A stretch of DNA of 64,000 nt, taken from positions 1 through 64,000 of the forward strand of contig JANJTB010000028.1 in the NCBI GenBank assembly GCA_024711295.1, in the 5' to 3' direction. Under the pieces are notes generated by a model that saw nothing but the letters and a program-made list of their open reading frames with translations, was not told the origin of the DNA and ran no database searches. Shown piece by piece: positions 1-8,700 of the stretch. Within the stretch, counting starts at the first letter, position 1, and every line of letters starts with the position of its first letter. The stretch comes from a bacterium (lineage in GTDB: Bacteria; Bacteroidota; Ignavibacteria; Kapaibacteriales; UBA2268). Both the position numbers and the translations under genes were made by a program.

Positions 1-1
1 C

Positions 2-1624
2 ATGGTTAATGGACACATTGCAGTTAAGAAATTGGCTATGGGATGCTTTAAAGAATTTGGTGAAGGTAATCTGGATGCTGATATTCAAAAACTTCCTGGC
101 AAGAAAAGATTCATTAATGAAACAATTGATGTAGTTAGAGCAAACATCAAAGCTTTAGTTACTGACTCAAAGTTGCTAGCTCAGGCAGCCAAAGATGGTA
201 AATTAGATACTCGTGCAGATGCTACAAAACACAAAGGTGAATTCAGAACAATAGTTCAGGGCGTTAATGATACATTAGACCATGTAATCGGTCCATTGAA
301 TGTTGCTGCTGAATATGTTGACAGAATTTCCAAAGGCGATATACCTCCAAAAATTACTGACAACTACAACGGTGATTTCAACGAAATAAAGAATAATCTT
401 AACCAGTGTATTGATGCTGTTAATGTTCTGGTTAATGATGCCTTGATGTTGGTTGATGCTGCAGACAAGGGTGCATTACAAACGCGCGCGGATATCACTC
501 ATCACCACGGTGATTTCCAAAGAATAGTTCAGGGTGTTAACCAAACACTTGACATGGTAGTAACTCCAATTGAAGAAACAAGTACTGTTATGTCAGTATT
601 TGCAACTGGCGATTTAACTACAAGAATACTTAACGAATATCAGGGTGACTTTGCAAGATTGAAGAATGACATCAACCTGTTCGCAGATTCTTTGAGTGAT
701 TTGATTATCAAGATTACCGACTCAGTACAGAATACCGCAAGTGCTGCACACGAAATTTCATCTACAGCCGAATCACTTGCTGCTGCTTCACAGGAACAAT
801 CAGCTCAAGCCGACGAAGTAGCAAACGCTGTTGAAGCAATGAGTCGCACCATCACCGAAAATGCTATGAGCGCGAGCAGAACAGCTGAAGTAGCAACCAA
901 GAACAGTACCATGGCATCAGAAAGCGGTAAAGTTGTAGAACAAACTGTCCAGAAGATGAAAGATATAGCCGGTGTTGTGCAAAATTCTGCAAACAGTATT
1001 GAGCAACTAGGTGAGTCAAGCAAGCAAATTGGTGAAATCATCTCTGTTATTGACGATATTGCTGACCAAACAAACCTTCTGGCTCTCAATGCAGCAATCG
1101 AAGCCGCAAGAGCAGGAGAACAAGGTAGAGGTTTTGCAGTTGTTGCAGACGAAGTTCGTAAATTAGCTGAGAGAACAACTGAAGCAACCAAGCAAATAGC
1201 AAAGATGATTAAAGGCATTCAGCAAGAAACAGAACAGGCTGTTGTTGCCATGAACAAAGGTACTGTTGAGGTACAAAGTGGTATCCAACTTGCAGATAGA
1301 GCCGGTGAATCCCTGAAGCAAATCCTAACTTCAACTCACGAAGTCTTGGATATGGTTAATCAAATTGCTGCTGCAAGTGAAGAGCAGTCAGCTACCAGCG
1401 AGCAAATAAGCAAAAACGTAATTGCGATCTCAAAGGTCACTGCGGACTCAACTTCTAGAATTGAAGATGTGGCAAAAACCGCAGATGAATTAGCTCAACT
1501 TACCGAACAGTTAAGAGACCTCGTTATGACTTTCAAGGTTGATGATGGTAGAGGCGGCGGATACAATGCGTCTAAAACACTCGGCGGAAGAGGCGGCAAG
1601 CAACTTAACGCTGCAAGATGGTAA
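2..1624 (+). CDS. Methyl-accepting chemotaxis protein, 3' part (5' end outside window)
   Basis: This is the cytoplasmic signalling part of a chemoreceptor that would control a CheA/CheW array. The visible 540 residues open directly inside a HAMP-like region; no membrane segment or sensor domain is seen, so the true start almost certainly lies before the window and the ATG at base 2 is internal. About three HAMP-like modules follow one another (about residues 1-75, 80-160 and 165-240), each with repeated features such as GEFRTIVQGVN and GDFQRIVQGVN. The long coiled coil follows, and the signalling hairpin with the family core (NAAIEAARAGEQGRGFAVVADE) lies at about 365-390. The C-terminus is Gly-rich and has no NWETF-type CheR/CheB tether. 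Poly-HAMP receptors are known in other phyla; the ligand cannot be inferred. It fits the motility genes further along. Confidence 0.93.
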   Translation: MVNGHIAVKKLAMGCFKEFGEGNLDADIQKLPGKKRFINETIDVVRANIKALVTDSKLLAQAAKDGKLDTRADATKHKGEFRTIVQGVNDTLDHVIGPLNVAAEYVDRISKGDIPPKITDNYNGDFNEIKNNLNQCIDAVNVLVNDALMLVDAADKGALQTRADITHHHGDFQRIVQGVNQTLDMVVTPIEETSTVMSVFATGDLTTRILNEYQGDFARLKNDINLFADSLSDLIIKITDSVQNTASAAHEISSTAESLAAASQEQSAQADEVANAVEAMSRTITENAMSASRTAEVATKNSTMASESGKVVEQTVQKMKDIAGVVQNSANSIEQLGESSKQIGEIISVIDDIADQTNLLALNAAIEAARAGEQGRGFAVVADEVRKLAERTTEATKQIAKMIKGIQQETEQAVVAMNKGTVEVQSGIQLADRAGESLKQILTSTHEVLDMVNQIAAASEEQSATSEQISKNVIAISKVTADSTSRIEDVAKTADELAQLTEQLRDLVMTFKVDDGRGGGYNASKTLGGRGGKQLNAARW

Positions 1625-1649
1625 TTGATTGATTGTCTTGAAAAACTTG

Positions 1650-1680
1650 AGGCTGCTTCACAATGAGGCAGCCTTTTTTA
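1650..1680 (+). terminator. Intrinsic terminator after the chemoreceptor
   Basis: A 7-bp stem AGGCTGC/GCAGCCT (1650-1656 with 1668-1674) is followed by a run of T. It lies 26 bases after the chemoreceptor stop codon, so it should end that transcript. Confidence 0.85.
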
Positions 1681-1755
1681 TCTGATAAATAATTGAAAAA
1701 ATTTTACTTGGTTTATTTATTATTTTATCCTTAAATTAAAACATAGATATTAAAA

Positions 1756-2151
1756 ATGACTTTACTAAATACCGATGTAACTAAGCTTATAGAATCACTG
1801 AATCATCCCTTGATTAATGAATTGGCTGAGCTTAGAGAAATAATACTATCATCTAACATTAAACTAACTGAAAATATTAAATGGAATTCCCCTAATTTCA
1901 GTATTGACGGTAATGATTTGTTTACAATCAAGATTTATCCGCTCACTAAGGTACAGATAATTTTTCATCGGGGTGCGAAGAAGCAGCAGCCTATCGAAAA
2001 TAAATTGATAAATGACCCGCATAACCTTTTAACATGGCGGGAAAACGACAGAGCAATATATACTTTGAATTCAAAAAATAGTATCGGGGCTCATAAATTA
2101 AAAATTCAACAGTTAATTAACGATTGGATAAAATCCTGCGAATTTATTTGA
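1756..2151 (+). CDS. DUF1801 (YdhG-like) domain protein
   Basis: A small 131-residue soluble protein without signal peptide or membrane segment. The overall pattern fits the DUF1801/YdhG fold: an N-terminal helix with repeated Leu/Ile, then KWNSPNFSIDG, a central strand region with LTKVQIIFHRGAK, and a C-terminal helix ending in INDWI. No enzymatic activity is established for the family, although its fold resembles small ligand-binding or iron-chaperone proteins. It stands alone between the chemoreceptor terminator and the convergent amidohydrolase gene, whose stop codon is only 5 bases away, so the two genes meet tail to tail. The start is the first ATG after an AT-rich leader. Confidence 0.75.
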   Translation: MTLLNTDVTKLIESLNHPLINELAELREIILSSNIKLTENIKWNSPNFSIDGNDLFTIKIYPLTKVQIIFHRGAKKQQPIENKLINDPHNLLTWRENDRAIYTLNSKNSIGAHKLKIQQLINDWIKSCEFI

Positions 2152-2156
2152 AAAAT

Positions 2157-3620
2157 TCAGATATGATTATTATTAAGCACATCAATAATTTTCTTACTGC
2201 TGTCCATTATAATCAAGTCACACTTATGACCGACACAGATTTCGCCATAGTTATGGATGCCTAATGCAAGATAAGGCTTAACAGTGTAGCATTCAACAGC
2301 TGAACTGAATTCAACACACTCTCTAAAAATCTCTTTTGCTCCCAGTTGATTGGCTCTTTGAGTGAAAGCTTCAATACCGGCAGCAACATCATAACTTTCG
2401 ATCGGGAAATCAGAACCAGCAATCATCATCACGTTATTGTTTAAGAATTTTTCCCAGGGATAACCTGACTCAATCAACCGTTCGATTCCAAGCCTTTTTT
2501 TTGCCATGTTCGAATCACTTACAAAATGAATTGGCTGTACAGATGCAATCACATTCAACTCTTTGTATCTACTGATATCATCGGGGTTCACAATTTGGGA
2601 GTGCTCAATTCTAAGGTTGATACTGCTTTCAGATACTGCATTCCTGAACAATTCAAAGCCATCCAATACTTCACGAACTGCTCTATCACCTATAGCATGC
2701 ACCGCTACATCAAAGCCTTTGCTATGTGCGAACAAACAATGCTTAAATATTTCTTCTGAGCTGAGCATTAGAATGCCCTTCTCATTAGGTTTATCAGAAT
2801 ATTCATCTAGCAATGCTGCACCATAAGAGCCTAATGCACCATCAGCATATAACTTAATACCTTGTAACTTGAAATTACCTATTTGCATTGGTTCTAAGTC
2901 TAGTTTCTCTGCTTCACCATTTTGATTTCCAAAAAAAGCAAAAACTTTTATTTTTAGTAAATTTTCATGTGCTAATTTTCTATAACAATCCAGATGTCTG
3001 ATATTTAAATCCATATCATGAACACAAGTGATACCAGACTTTGAAACAAGGTCTAAACCTTTAATAATGAAATCTGAAAGTTGAGATTGAGAAAACTCGG
3101 GAATATTCTTTTCGGCTAAATACATTGCATTATCAATCAGAATACCGGTCGGACTGCCGTTGCTATCCTTTTGAATAATTCCACCGTTTGGATTGGAAGT
3201 ATTTTCATTTATACCTGATATTTCAAGTGCTTTAGAATTACACCATATTGCATGGCCGTCAATGCGTGTTAGTGATACCGGATTATCTGGAAATAATTTG
3301 TCTAATATTGATTTATCGGGTAGATTGCCTTCCCCCCACAACTCATTATTCCATCCTCTTCCAACGAACCAATTATCCCTCATAAACCTATTTGAATAGG
3401 CCTTAAGAGCAGTTTCTTCTGCTGAACTGCACCCAGAAACATCAAGACCTGAATTAATCATTCCCAGACCCCAAACATGACAATGTGAGTCTGTATAGGC
3501 AGGTAATATCTCACAATCATGATAGAGATATTCCTGGCCTTCCCACAATATTCTTGTAATTTCAGAATTACTGATATCAGTTATAACACCATTTTCAACT
3601 GTAATGCTTACGTTTTTCAT
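2157..3620 (-). CDS. YtcJ-like amidohydrolase family protein
   Basis: A 487-residue metal-dependent amidohydrolase of the YtcJ (amidohydrolase 3) group, with no signal peptide. The metal-binding HxH (HCHVW, residues 46-50) follows the first beta-sandwich part. Later family signatures are ADGALGSYGAA (about 260-270), VHAIGDRA (about 304-311), RIEHSQ (about 337-342) and AGSDFPIES (about 400), which carries the catalytic Asp. Family members hydrolyse amide or related C-N bonds, but substrates are mostly unknown, so none is assigned. It is the last gene of a four-gene minus-strand run and its ATG lies 26 bases inside the end of the ferredoxin gene, implying translational coupling. No internal truncation is seen. 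Confidence 0.9.
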   Translation of the reverse strand: MKNVSITVENGVITDISNSEITRILWEGQEYLYHDCEILPAYTDSHCHVWGLGMINSGLDVSGCSSAEETALKAYSNRFMRDNWFVGRGWNNELWGEGNLPDKSILDKLFPDNPVSLTRIDGHAIWCNSKALEISGINENTSNPNGGIIQKDSNGSPTGILIDNAMYLAEKNIPEFSQSQLSDFIIKGLDLVSKSGITCVHDMDLNIRHLDCYRKLAHENLLKIKVFAFFGNQNGEAEKLDLEPMQIGNFKLQGIKLYADGALGSYGAALLDEYSDKPNEKGILMLSSEEIFKHCLFAHSKGFDVAVHAIGDRAVREVLDGFELFRNAVSESSINLRIEHSQIVNPDDISRYKELNVIASVQPIHFVSDSNMAKKRLGIERLIESGYPWEKFLNNNVMMIAGSDFPIESYDVAAGIEAFTQRANQLGAKEIFRECVEFSSAVECYTVKPYLALGIHNYGEICVGHKCDLIIMDSSKKIIDVLNNNHI

Positions 3621-3813
3621 GTTTACCTGATTTAGTGACTACATCAACCGGACAAACTGCCACACATTGAGGTTCATCGTGGTATCCTTTGCATGATACA
3701 CACTTTTTTTTGTTGATTTCGAAAATTTCAAAACCCATGCTTATTGCTTCTACAGGGCAGTGACGTGCACACTTGCCGCAAATAATACATCCAAGGTTTA
3801 TTTGATAAGCCAT
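3595..3813 (-). CDS. 2[4Fe-4S] ferredoxin (YfhL type)
   Basis: A 72-residue protein with two cluster motifs: CIICGKCARHCP (Cys 9, 12, 15, 19) and CVSC then, after an 8-residue loop, CVAVCP (Cys 38, 41, 50, 54). The longer loop in the second motif is typical of YfhL/Alvin-type ferredoxins, which carry electrons at very low potential. The Lys/Arg/His-rich tail (KHEKRKH) may be shaped by the overlap with the next gene. It overlaps the glycosyltransferase gene upstream by 16 bases and the amidohydrolase downstream by 26 bases. Neither neighbour is a redox enzyme, so its partner is not visible here. Confidence 0.9.
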   Translation of the reverse strand: MAYQINLGCIICGKCARHCPVEAISMGFEIFEINKKKCVSCKGYHDEPQCVAVCPVDVVTKSGKHEKRKHYS

Positions 3814-4637
3814 AATTTTCCTTTTTCAAATTCATTATTCCAATCTATTCCGGGCGACATGCATTTATTATCTAAATGTAAGGCAAATGAAGGAATTGGG
3901 GTAAATAAGTTATATTTTTTTCCGAACAATACTTGCAAAGGTGTATAAATCCAACTCTTGGCAAAAATCTTTAACGTCTCTTTGTGACTTTTTAATAATT
4001 TAATAAATCTAATGGGGTTGTGTACATTATATCCGGTTAGAGCCATCCATAAAGAACTATCATAATTCTTTCGAATGTAAGTCGAAAAAACTGATTTTGT
4101 TTTTGCCAATGTGCTTTTTGTTGTCAGAAAAGTCATGGTTGTTGATGCACAAGAACGCCAATGACTATCTGAAAGATATCTTATCTCATACTTTTCATTA
4201 TGGAATGTACTTGTATATAGGTCAAGATGATCGTAAGGACTAAGAAAATCTATATCATCCAACTTGATGACAGAAAGCATCTTTTCGAAATTACCGTTAA
4301 TATAAAAATAATCATCTTCAGCAAAATAAATGTAATCTGAATATTTTTGTTTCAACAATATATCCATTTGCATACCAAAAGTAGCACCATTGCTTCTAAC
4401 ATTTGTAGAAATATATTCTGCATCTTCAGGTAAGTATTTTCTAAACATTTCAAAGTAAGAATCTGGGCAATCATCAAAAATCACAAACCACTTTACCTTT
4501 AAGTTTTCGACAGACTTAACCAAAGACGCCAGGCACAGCTCAGATAACTTGTACTTATCTTCAGGATAAATAGGTGGTACCTTAGAAATTTTGGGGTAAA
4601 TCCTGTAGGCAATTGCTAAATCATAGTTTTTATCCAA
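3798..4637 (-). CDS. Glycosyltransferase-like protein (GT-A fold, family 2-like)
   Basis: A 279-residue soluble protein. Its start, LAIAYRIYPK, resembles the first strand of a GT-A fold, followed by FVIFDDCPD (about 51-59). The motif AEDDYFY (106-112) fits the metal and nucleotide-sugar binding DxD position. SHWRSCASTTMTFL further on resembles acceptor-side residues in polysaccharide-type transferases. It is probably a cytoplasmic transferase acting on a surface glycan or lipid-linked sugar; donor and acceptor are unknown. It overlaps the upstream family 2 glycosyltransferase by 8 bases and the downstream ferredoxin by 16 bases, so it is very likely cotranscribed with both. The family is recognised by pattern only. 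Confidence 0.7.
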   Translation of the reverse strand: MDKNYDLAIAYRIYPKISKVPPIYPEDKYKLSELCLASLVKSVENLKVKWFVIFDDCPDSYFEMFRKYLPEDAEYISTNVRSNGATFGMQMDILLKQKYSDYIYFAEDDYFYINGNFEKMLSVIKLDDIDFLSPYDHLDLYTSTFHNEKYEIRYLSDSHWRSCASTTMTFLTTKSTLAKTKSVFSTYIRKNYDSSLWMALTGYNVHNPIRFIKLLKSHKETLKIFAKSWIYTPLQVLFGKKYNLFTPIPSFALHLDNKCMSPGIDWNNEFEKGKLWLIK

Positions 4638-5559
4638 TTTTCAGCTCTCTCCAAAACTTTATTATTGCCTTGAATATTCTTTTTTGAGTCATATATTTGC
4701 TTGATTTTTTATTATTTATTATTTCAAAAATAGAAATAATAAATAACATAATGTACATTTTTGTAATTCTACTAAACCTTTGAAATCTTAACTCGCTAAT
4801 AGAACCGTTTTTTCTGATGAAAATTACATGAGACTTCTCATTCATCAAAGCAGCAGCTTCCAGCTTATCTTCATTTTTTGTACTTGCACCTTTATAATGT
4901 ATTACTCCGGCAAAGGGTAGTATTGTTACTCCATAACCAAGTCTTGAAGTTTTCAAACAAAAGTCAGCTTCTTCAGAATAGAAAAAGTAATCCTCATCAA
5001 ATCCTCCAACTTCATTAAAAACACTTCTTCGGATCAAAAGGGCAGCACCCTCTATGTAATCAACATCAAAAGGTTCATTGTACCAAATATTTAATTTTCG
5101 AAGCAACAAGTGAACTTTCTCAAATATTTTATCAACCAAAAATAGCTCTAAGAATGCTAATTTCCAACCAGGTAAATATCCATAACTGCGCAATGGATGC
5201 AGATTCTTAGTATATTGAAAAAATCCACAAATGCCACAAATTGAATTACTTTGCAGGTATTTCTCAGATTTATAAATTGAATTTTCCAAGAAAAGAATAT
5301 CAGAATTCGAAACCATCGCATATTCAGAATTTGTATTATTCACTCCAATATTAACAGCTTTAGCATATCCGAGGTTTGTTTCATTCACTATAATTTTAAC
5401 ATTATCAAATCTATTTGTTAGATAATCTACAGAATTATCTGAAGATGCATTATCAACAATCACAACACGGGATTCCGGGCTGTAAGTATCATATATAGAC
5501 TGAATACACTCAGCGGTAAGCTCCGGTGTGTTATAGTTGATAATTACAAAATCTATCAT
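4630..5559 (-). CDS. Family 2 glycosyltransferase (rhamnosyltransferase-like)
   Basis: A GT2 enzyme of 309 residues. The ATG at 5559 is chosen because the protein then begins MIDFVIINYNTPEL, the usual first strand of this family; an upstream ATG at 5598 would add 13 unrelated hydrophobic residues. VIVDNASSDNS is the nucleotide-binding segment, NSDILF the DxD-like segment, and FFYSEEADFCLK the acceptor/catalytic region seen in WbbL/rhamnosyltransferase-like members. The hydrophobic segment near the C-terminus (MYIMLFIISIFEI) suggests membrane attachment. It probably builds a cell-surface polysaccharide. It is the first gene of the four-gene minus-strand overlap cluster. There is no clear Shine-Dalgarno sequence, which is common in this phylum group. 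Confidence 0.9.
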   Translation of the reverse strand: MIDFVIINYNTPELTAECIQSIYDTYSPESRVVIVDNASSDNSVDYLTNRFDNVKIIVNETNLGYAKAVNIGVNNTNSEYAMVSNSDILFLENSIYKSEKYLQSNSICGICGFFQYTKNLHPLRSYGYLPGWKLAFLELFLVDKIFEKVHLLLRKLNIWYNEPFDVDYIEGAALLIRRSVFNEVGGFDEDYFFYSEEADFCLKTSRLGYGVTILPFAGVIHYKGASTKNEDKLEAAALMNEKSHVIFIRKNGSISELRFQRFSRITKMYIMLFIISIFEIINNKKSSKYMTQKRIFKAIIKFWRELKIG

Positions 5560-5793
5560 TAAATTGATAATTAAAATTATTAAACTGCAAATATACAAAT
5601 TTGTTCATTATTCATAAAGCTTGAACAGTAAATAATTTACTGTCGAAAGTTATTTTATTCTTAACAAGAACAATAATTTAATTCTCAAAAAGTGTCATCT
5701 TGGCTTTTTTTTTTGATTATTTCCTAAAAAAACAGCTTTTTTGTATGTTATTAATTTGATTTTTTCTAAATACTGATAAAAACAGGAGTAAAA

Positions 5794-6996
5794 ATGGAAA
5801 AAAAACCTGCTAACAGAATACAGGATTATTTAGTTTTTGGAGAATTTGGAGGTGTAAATCCTTCAATAACAGATTCTTCTACATTTACTTTTTTGACAAG
5901 TGAAAAAATGTCTGAGATATTTGAGCATGAAATAGAAGGGTGCTACTTATACTCTCGTCACATGAATCCTATGAATCATTTTCTGAGCGATGCTTTGGCT
6001 TTGCTCGAAAACACTCCTTCTGCTCATGTTTTTGCATCCGGTATGGGTGCCATAAGTTGTGCTACATTGCAACTTTGTCACTCCGGAGATGAAATAGTCT
6101 CAAGCAGAACAGTATATGGTGGTACATTCGCTTTATTCAAAAATATTTTTCCTAATTTAGGTATTAAATGTAATTTCGTTGATATAATCAATCTTGATGA
6201 AGTAGAGAAAGCAATCACACCAAGGACAAAAGTAATTTATTGCGAGACTATCAGCAACCCAATGCTCGAAGTAGCTAACATTCCTGAGCTTCGTAAGCTT
6301 GCAGATAAATATAATTGCAAACTTGTTGTTGATAATACATTTACGCCTATGATTATTTCACCTTACAACTTAGGTGCTCATGTTGTGGTGCACAGCCTTA
6401 CAAAATACATTAACGGTGCCAGCGACGCTGTTGGCGGATGTGTTTGTGCTGACAAAGAATTTATTTCGAGTCTTAAAGATGTAAATTCAGGTTACTCGAT
6501 GTTGCTTGGTCCAACCATGGATAGCTTACGTGCTGCAAGCATATTGAAAAATATGAGAACATTACATGTTAGAATGCAGCAACACAGTAAAAATGCAATG
6601 TTCATTTCCAGACAATTGCAAGAGTTAGGGCTAAGAGTGATATATCCAGGTCTTGAAAATCATCCTCAATTTGAATTGATGAACAAATTGATGAACCCTG
6701 GATTAGGCTATAGCGGAATGGTAACTCTCGATGTTAAGACCGATGAAATTGCAGCCAAATTACTACCTATGATGCAAGATAATTTAGTTGGATATTTTGC
6801 AGTATCACTTGGATTTTACAAGACATTATTCAGCTCGCCAAGCCATTCTACATCATCTGAAATCCCCGAAGATGTTAGAAATGATATCGGAATGACAGGT
6901 AGTATCGTAAGGTTCTCATTCGGTCTTGATTTCGAAATTGAAAGAACATTCGAAAGAATCAAAGAATGCCTATATAATGTTGGTTTACTTAAATAA
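5794..6996 (+). CDS. Cys/Met metabolism PLP-dependent enzyme (methionine gamma-lyase/cystathionine gamma-lyase-like)
   Basis: A 400-residue PLP enzyme, full length for the Cys/Met family (fold type I). The PLP lysine lies in SLTKYINGASDAVGG. YLYSRHMNP corresponds to the phosphate-binding Tyr/Arg of the neighbouring subunit, and TVYGGTF holds the ring-stacking Tyr. The residue after YG is Gly, where methionine gamma-lyases usually have Cys, so specificity for methionine is doubtful; cystathionine lyase or O-acyl-homoserine chemistry is equally possible. The usual GHSD after the lysine reads GASD. An AGGAG element ends 5 bases before the ATG. An HMG-CoA-lyase-type gene follows after a hairpin terminator, so they are probably separate transcripts. 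Confidence 0.85.
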   Translation: MEKKPANRIQDYLVFGEFGGVNPSITDSSTFTFLTSEKMSEIFEHEIEGCYLYSRHMNPMNHFLSDALALLENTPSAHVFASGMGAISCATLQLCHSGDEIVSSRTVYGGTFALFKNIFPNLGIKCNFVDIINLDEVEKAITPRTKVIYCETISNPMLEVANIPELRKLADKYNCKLVVDNTFTPMIISPYNLGAHVVVHSLTKYINGASDAVGGCVCADKEFISSLKDVNSGYSMLLGPTMDSLRAASILKNMRTLHVRMQQHSKNAMFISRQLQELGLRVIYPGLENHPQFELMNKLMNPGLGYSGMVTLDVKTDEIAAKLLPMMQDNLVGYFAVSLGFYKTLFSSPSHSTSSEIPEDVRNDIGMTGSIVRFSFGLDFEIERTFERIKECLYNVGLLK

Positions 6997-7015
6997 TTTG
7001 ATTTCTAAAATTTTC

Positions 7016-7051
7016 ATTCCGTCAGCATCCAATTACTGACGGAATATTTAT
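7016..7051 (+). terminator. Hairpin terminator after the PLP enzyme gene
   Basis: A 10-bp perfect stem ATTCCGTCAG/CTGACGGAAT (7016-7025 with 7036-7045) lies 20 bases after the stop codon. The following T-tract is weak (ATTTATTC), so termination efficiency is uncertain. Confidence 0.6.
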
Positions 7052-7138
7052 TCAAAATGTAATGATAATTATTTATAGCAATTTTTGAAAAAATTAAATA
7101 TTACATTATTTAGTATTTGTATATAATAGCAGAATGTA

Positions 7139-8038
7139 ATGTCAAAAAATATCAAAATTCATGAAGTTGGCTTCAGAGATGGATTGCAAAACGAAAAAGT
7201 TGTAATACCTACCGAGCTTAAAATAAGATGGATAGAAAGGATCCTAAACAGCAATGTTGATATTATCCAACTTGGCTCATTTGTTAATAAGGAAAAAGTA
7301 CCTCAGATGGCAGATACTGATATACTTTTTAAACATTTCAAGTCAAACGATTACAAAGTACTATTCTCCGCTTTGGCACTTAATGAAAAGGGTGCTGACA
7401 TGGCAGTTGAATCAGGTGCCGATGTAATTTGTTTAGGAGCTTCGGCAAGTAATACACATAGCCTCAAAAACACTGGCATGAACACTTCAGATGCGGTGAG
7501 CAGAATTATAAATATTGCCAGAATGCTTACCAATGAAGGCAAAAAAGTTCAAGTATCTGTTCAAAGTGCATTTGGATGTGGCTTCGAGGGTAGTATTTCA
7601 GAAGAACATGTATTGAATATCGCAAAAAAATATATTGAAAACGGTCTGATAAATATTTCTCTGGCAGATACTGCCGGACACGCATATCCCGAACAGGTAA
7701 CACGTCTGTTTTCAGCTATTAAATCTTTTGATGAAAATACTGTACTAACCTCACATTTTCATAATACATACGGATTAGGTATTGCTAATTGTTATGCAGC
7801 TATGAATGCAGGTGCAGAATACTTCGAAACAGCATTTGGCGGATTAGGTGGATGTCCATTCACCAAAGTTGCAGCTGGTAATGTATCTACAGAGGACTTT
7901 GTTCATTCCTTAAATAGAAATAATGTAAGAAAAGACATCAAGCTGGAATCATTTTTTGAATTGTCAAAAGAATGCTCTGATTTTCTTGAAAAAACGATGC
8001 AGAGTTATGTACTCAATGTAGGTCAGATATCATACTGA
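7139..8038 (+). CDS. Hydroxymethylglutaryl-CoA lyase family protein
   Basis: A 299-residue TIM-barrel acyl-CoA lyase, the usual length for HMG-CoA lyases. The start VGFRDGLQNE carries the catalytic Arg-Asp pair; SHFHNTYG supplies the two metal-binding His; GLGGCPF holds the catalytic Cys on the lid loop; and AAGNVSTED holds the conserved Asn. These residues together make cleavage of HMG-CoA to acetyl-CoA and acetoacetate, or a close analogue, plausible, as in leucine degradation. However, the usual SLGDT segment reads SLADT, and no other leucine-degradation gene is near, so a related 3-hydroxyacyl-CoA substrate is possible. It converges on the cyclase gene, overlapping its 3' end by 16 bases. 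Confidence 0.85.
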   Translation: MSKNIKIHEVGFRDGLQNEKVVIPTELKIRWIERILNSNVDIIQLGSFVNKEKVPQMADTDILFKHFKSNDYKVLFSALALNEKGADMAVESGADVICLGASASNTHSLKNTGMNTSDAVSRIINIARMLTNEGKKVQVSVQSAFGCGFEGSISEEHVLNIAKKYIENGLINISLADTAGHAYPEQVTRLFSAIKSFDENTVLTSHFHNTYGLGIANCYAAMNAGAEYFETAFGGLGGCPFTKVAAGNVSTEDFVHSLNRNNVRKDIKLESFFELSKECSDFLEKTMQSYVLNVGQISY

Positions 8039-8640
8039 GCAATTATTCTTGCTGGTGCTCCACAGACTTTAGCTTTAAGAGGTAGAGCATAGATTCTGAT
8101 ATTTTTTCTACCTATAAGTTTCTCGGTATTAATAATATTTTCAGCAATCAATATATTTGCCCCAAAGAGTCGTGGATGTATCTCATAAGGAGATTTATCA
8201 GGTGAAGGTGTATCAAGCAGTATCATCTTCACCCTTTTTTTTATAAGTTCATCGCAGAGCTCGTGACTTATGACAGGATAATTACTATAGTATTCATCCG
8301 TACCCCATTTGTTGTAGTGCATAGTGCAGAATACCAGCATTTTAGAGTGAATTTCTAAACCATTAATTAGGTCTGTATCAAGGAAAAATTTATTCCTTGC
8401 ATCTATTAATACTGCATCACCACAGAGCAAGTCAAGCTCGATGTCATTTATCTTAATACCATTTTCCAAAAAGTGCGCCGGAGCATCAATATGGGTACCA
8501 ATATGAAAAGACGCCTCAATTCGAAAATTTGAATAGCCATCTTCATTCACTTGATGTGTTTGGTTTATTCTAACAGGCTTATCACCAGGGAAAACCGGCA
8601 TATCATTATAAATATCTCTTGTTAAATCTATTAATATCAT
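8023..8640 (-). CDS. Cyclase family protein (kynurenine formamidase-like)
   Basis: A 205-residue metal hydrolase of the cyclase/KynB family. The metal-binding signature HIGTHIDAPAHF (HxGTHxDxPxH) is intact, and the N-terminal DLTRDIYNDMPVFPGD is typical. Relatives hydrolyse N-formylkynurenine in tryptophan breakdown or act in polyketide cyclisation; no other kyn gene is present, so the substrate is open. AGGAG lies about 10 bases before the ATG. Immediately before that lies a strong hairpin followed by a U-tract on the same strand, so expression may be controlled by transcription attenuation. The gene ends 16 bases inside the convergent HMG-CoA-lyase-type gene. Confidence 0.88.
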   Translation of the reverse strand: MILIDLTRDIYNDMPVFPGDKPVRINQTHQVNEDGYSNFRIEASFHIGTHIDAPAHFLENGIKINDIELDLLCGDAVLIDARNKFFLDTDLINGLEIHSKMLVFCTMHYNKWGTDEYYSNYPVISHELCDELIKKRVKMILLDTPSPDKSPYEIHPRLFGANILIAENIINTEKLIGRKNIRIYALPLKAKVCGAPARIIAQYDI

Positions 8641-8659
8641 TTATGTTTACTCCTAAATA

Positions 8660-8700
8660 TAAAAAAATCGGCTGCCTGAGGTTGGGAGCCAAAGACAGCC
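8660..8700 (-). terminator. Intrinsic terminator/attenuator in the leader of the cyclase gene
   Basis: Read on the minus strand, GGCUGUCU pairs with AGGCAGCC (8 bp with one G-U), with a small inner TTGG/CCAA stem, then GATTTTTTTA. It ends 19 bases before the cyclase ATG and before its Shine-Dalgarno. It therefore either ends a short RNA started in 8700-9000 or acts as an attenuator. Confidence 0.7.

Noticed and set aside
805-1218. Minus-strand 137-residue reading frame inside the chemoreceptor
   Set aside because: It is the antisense of the highly conserved signalling hairpin; its Ala/Ser/Leu-rich translation shows no independent gene features.
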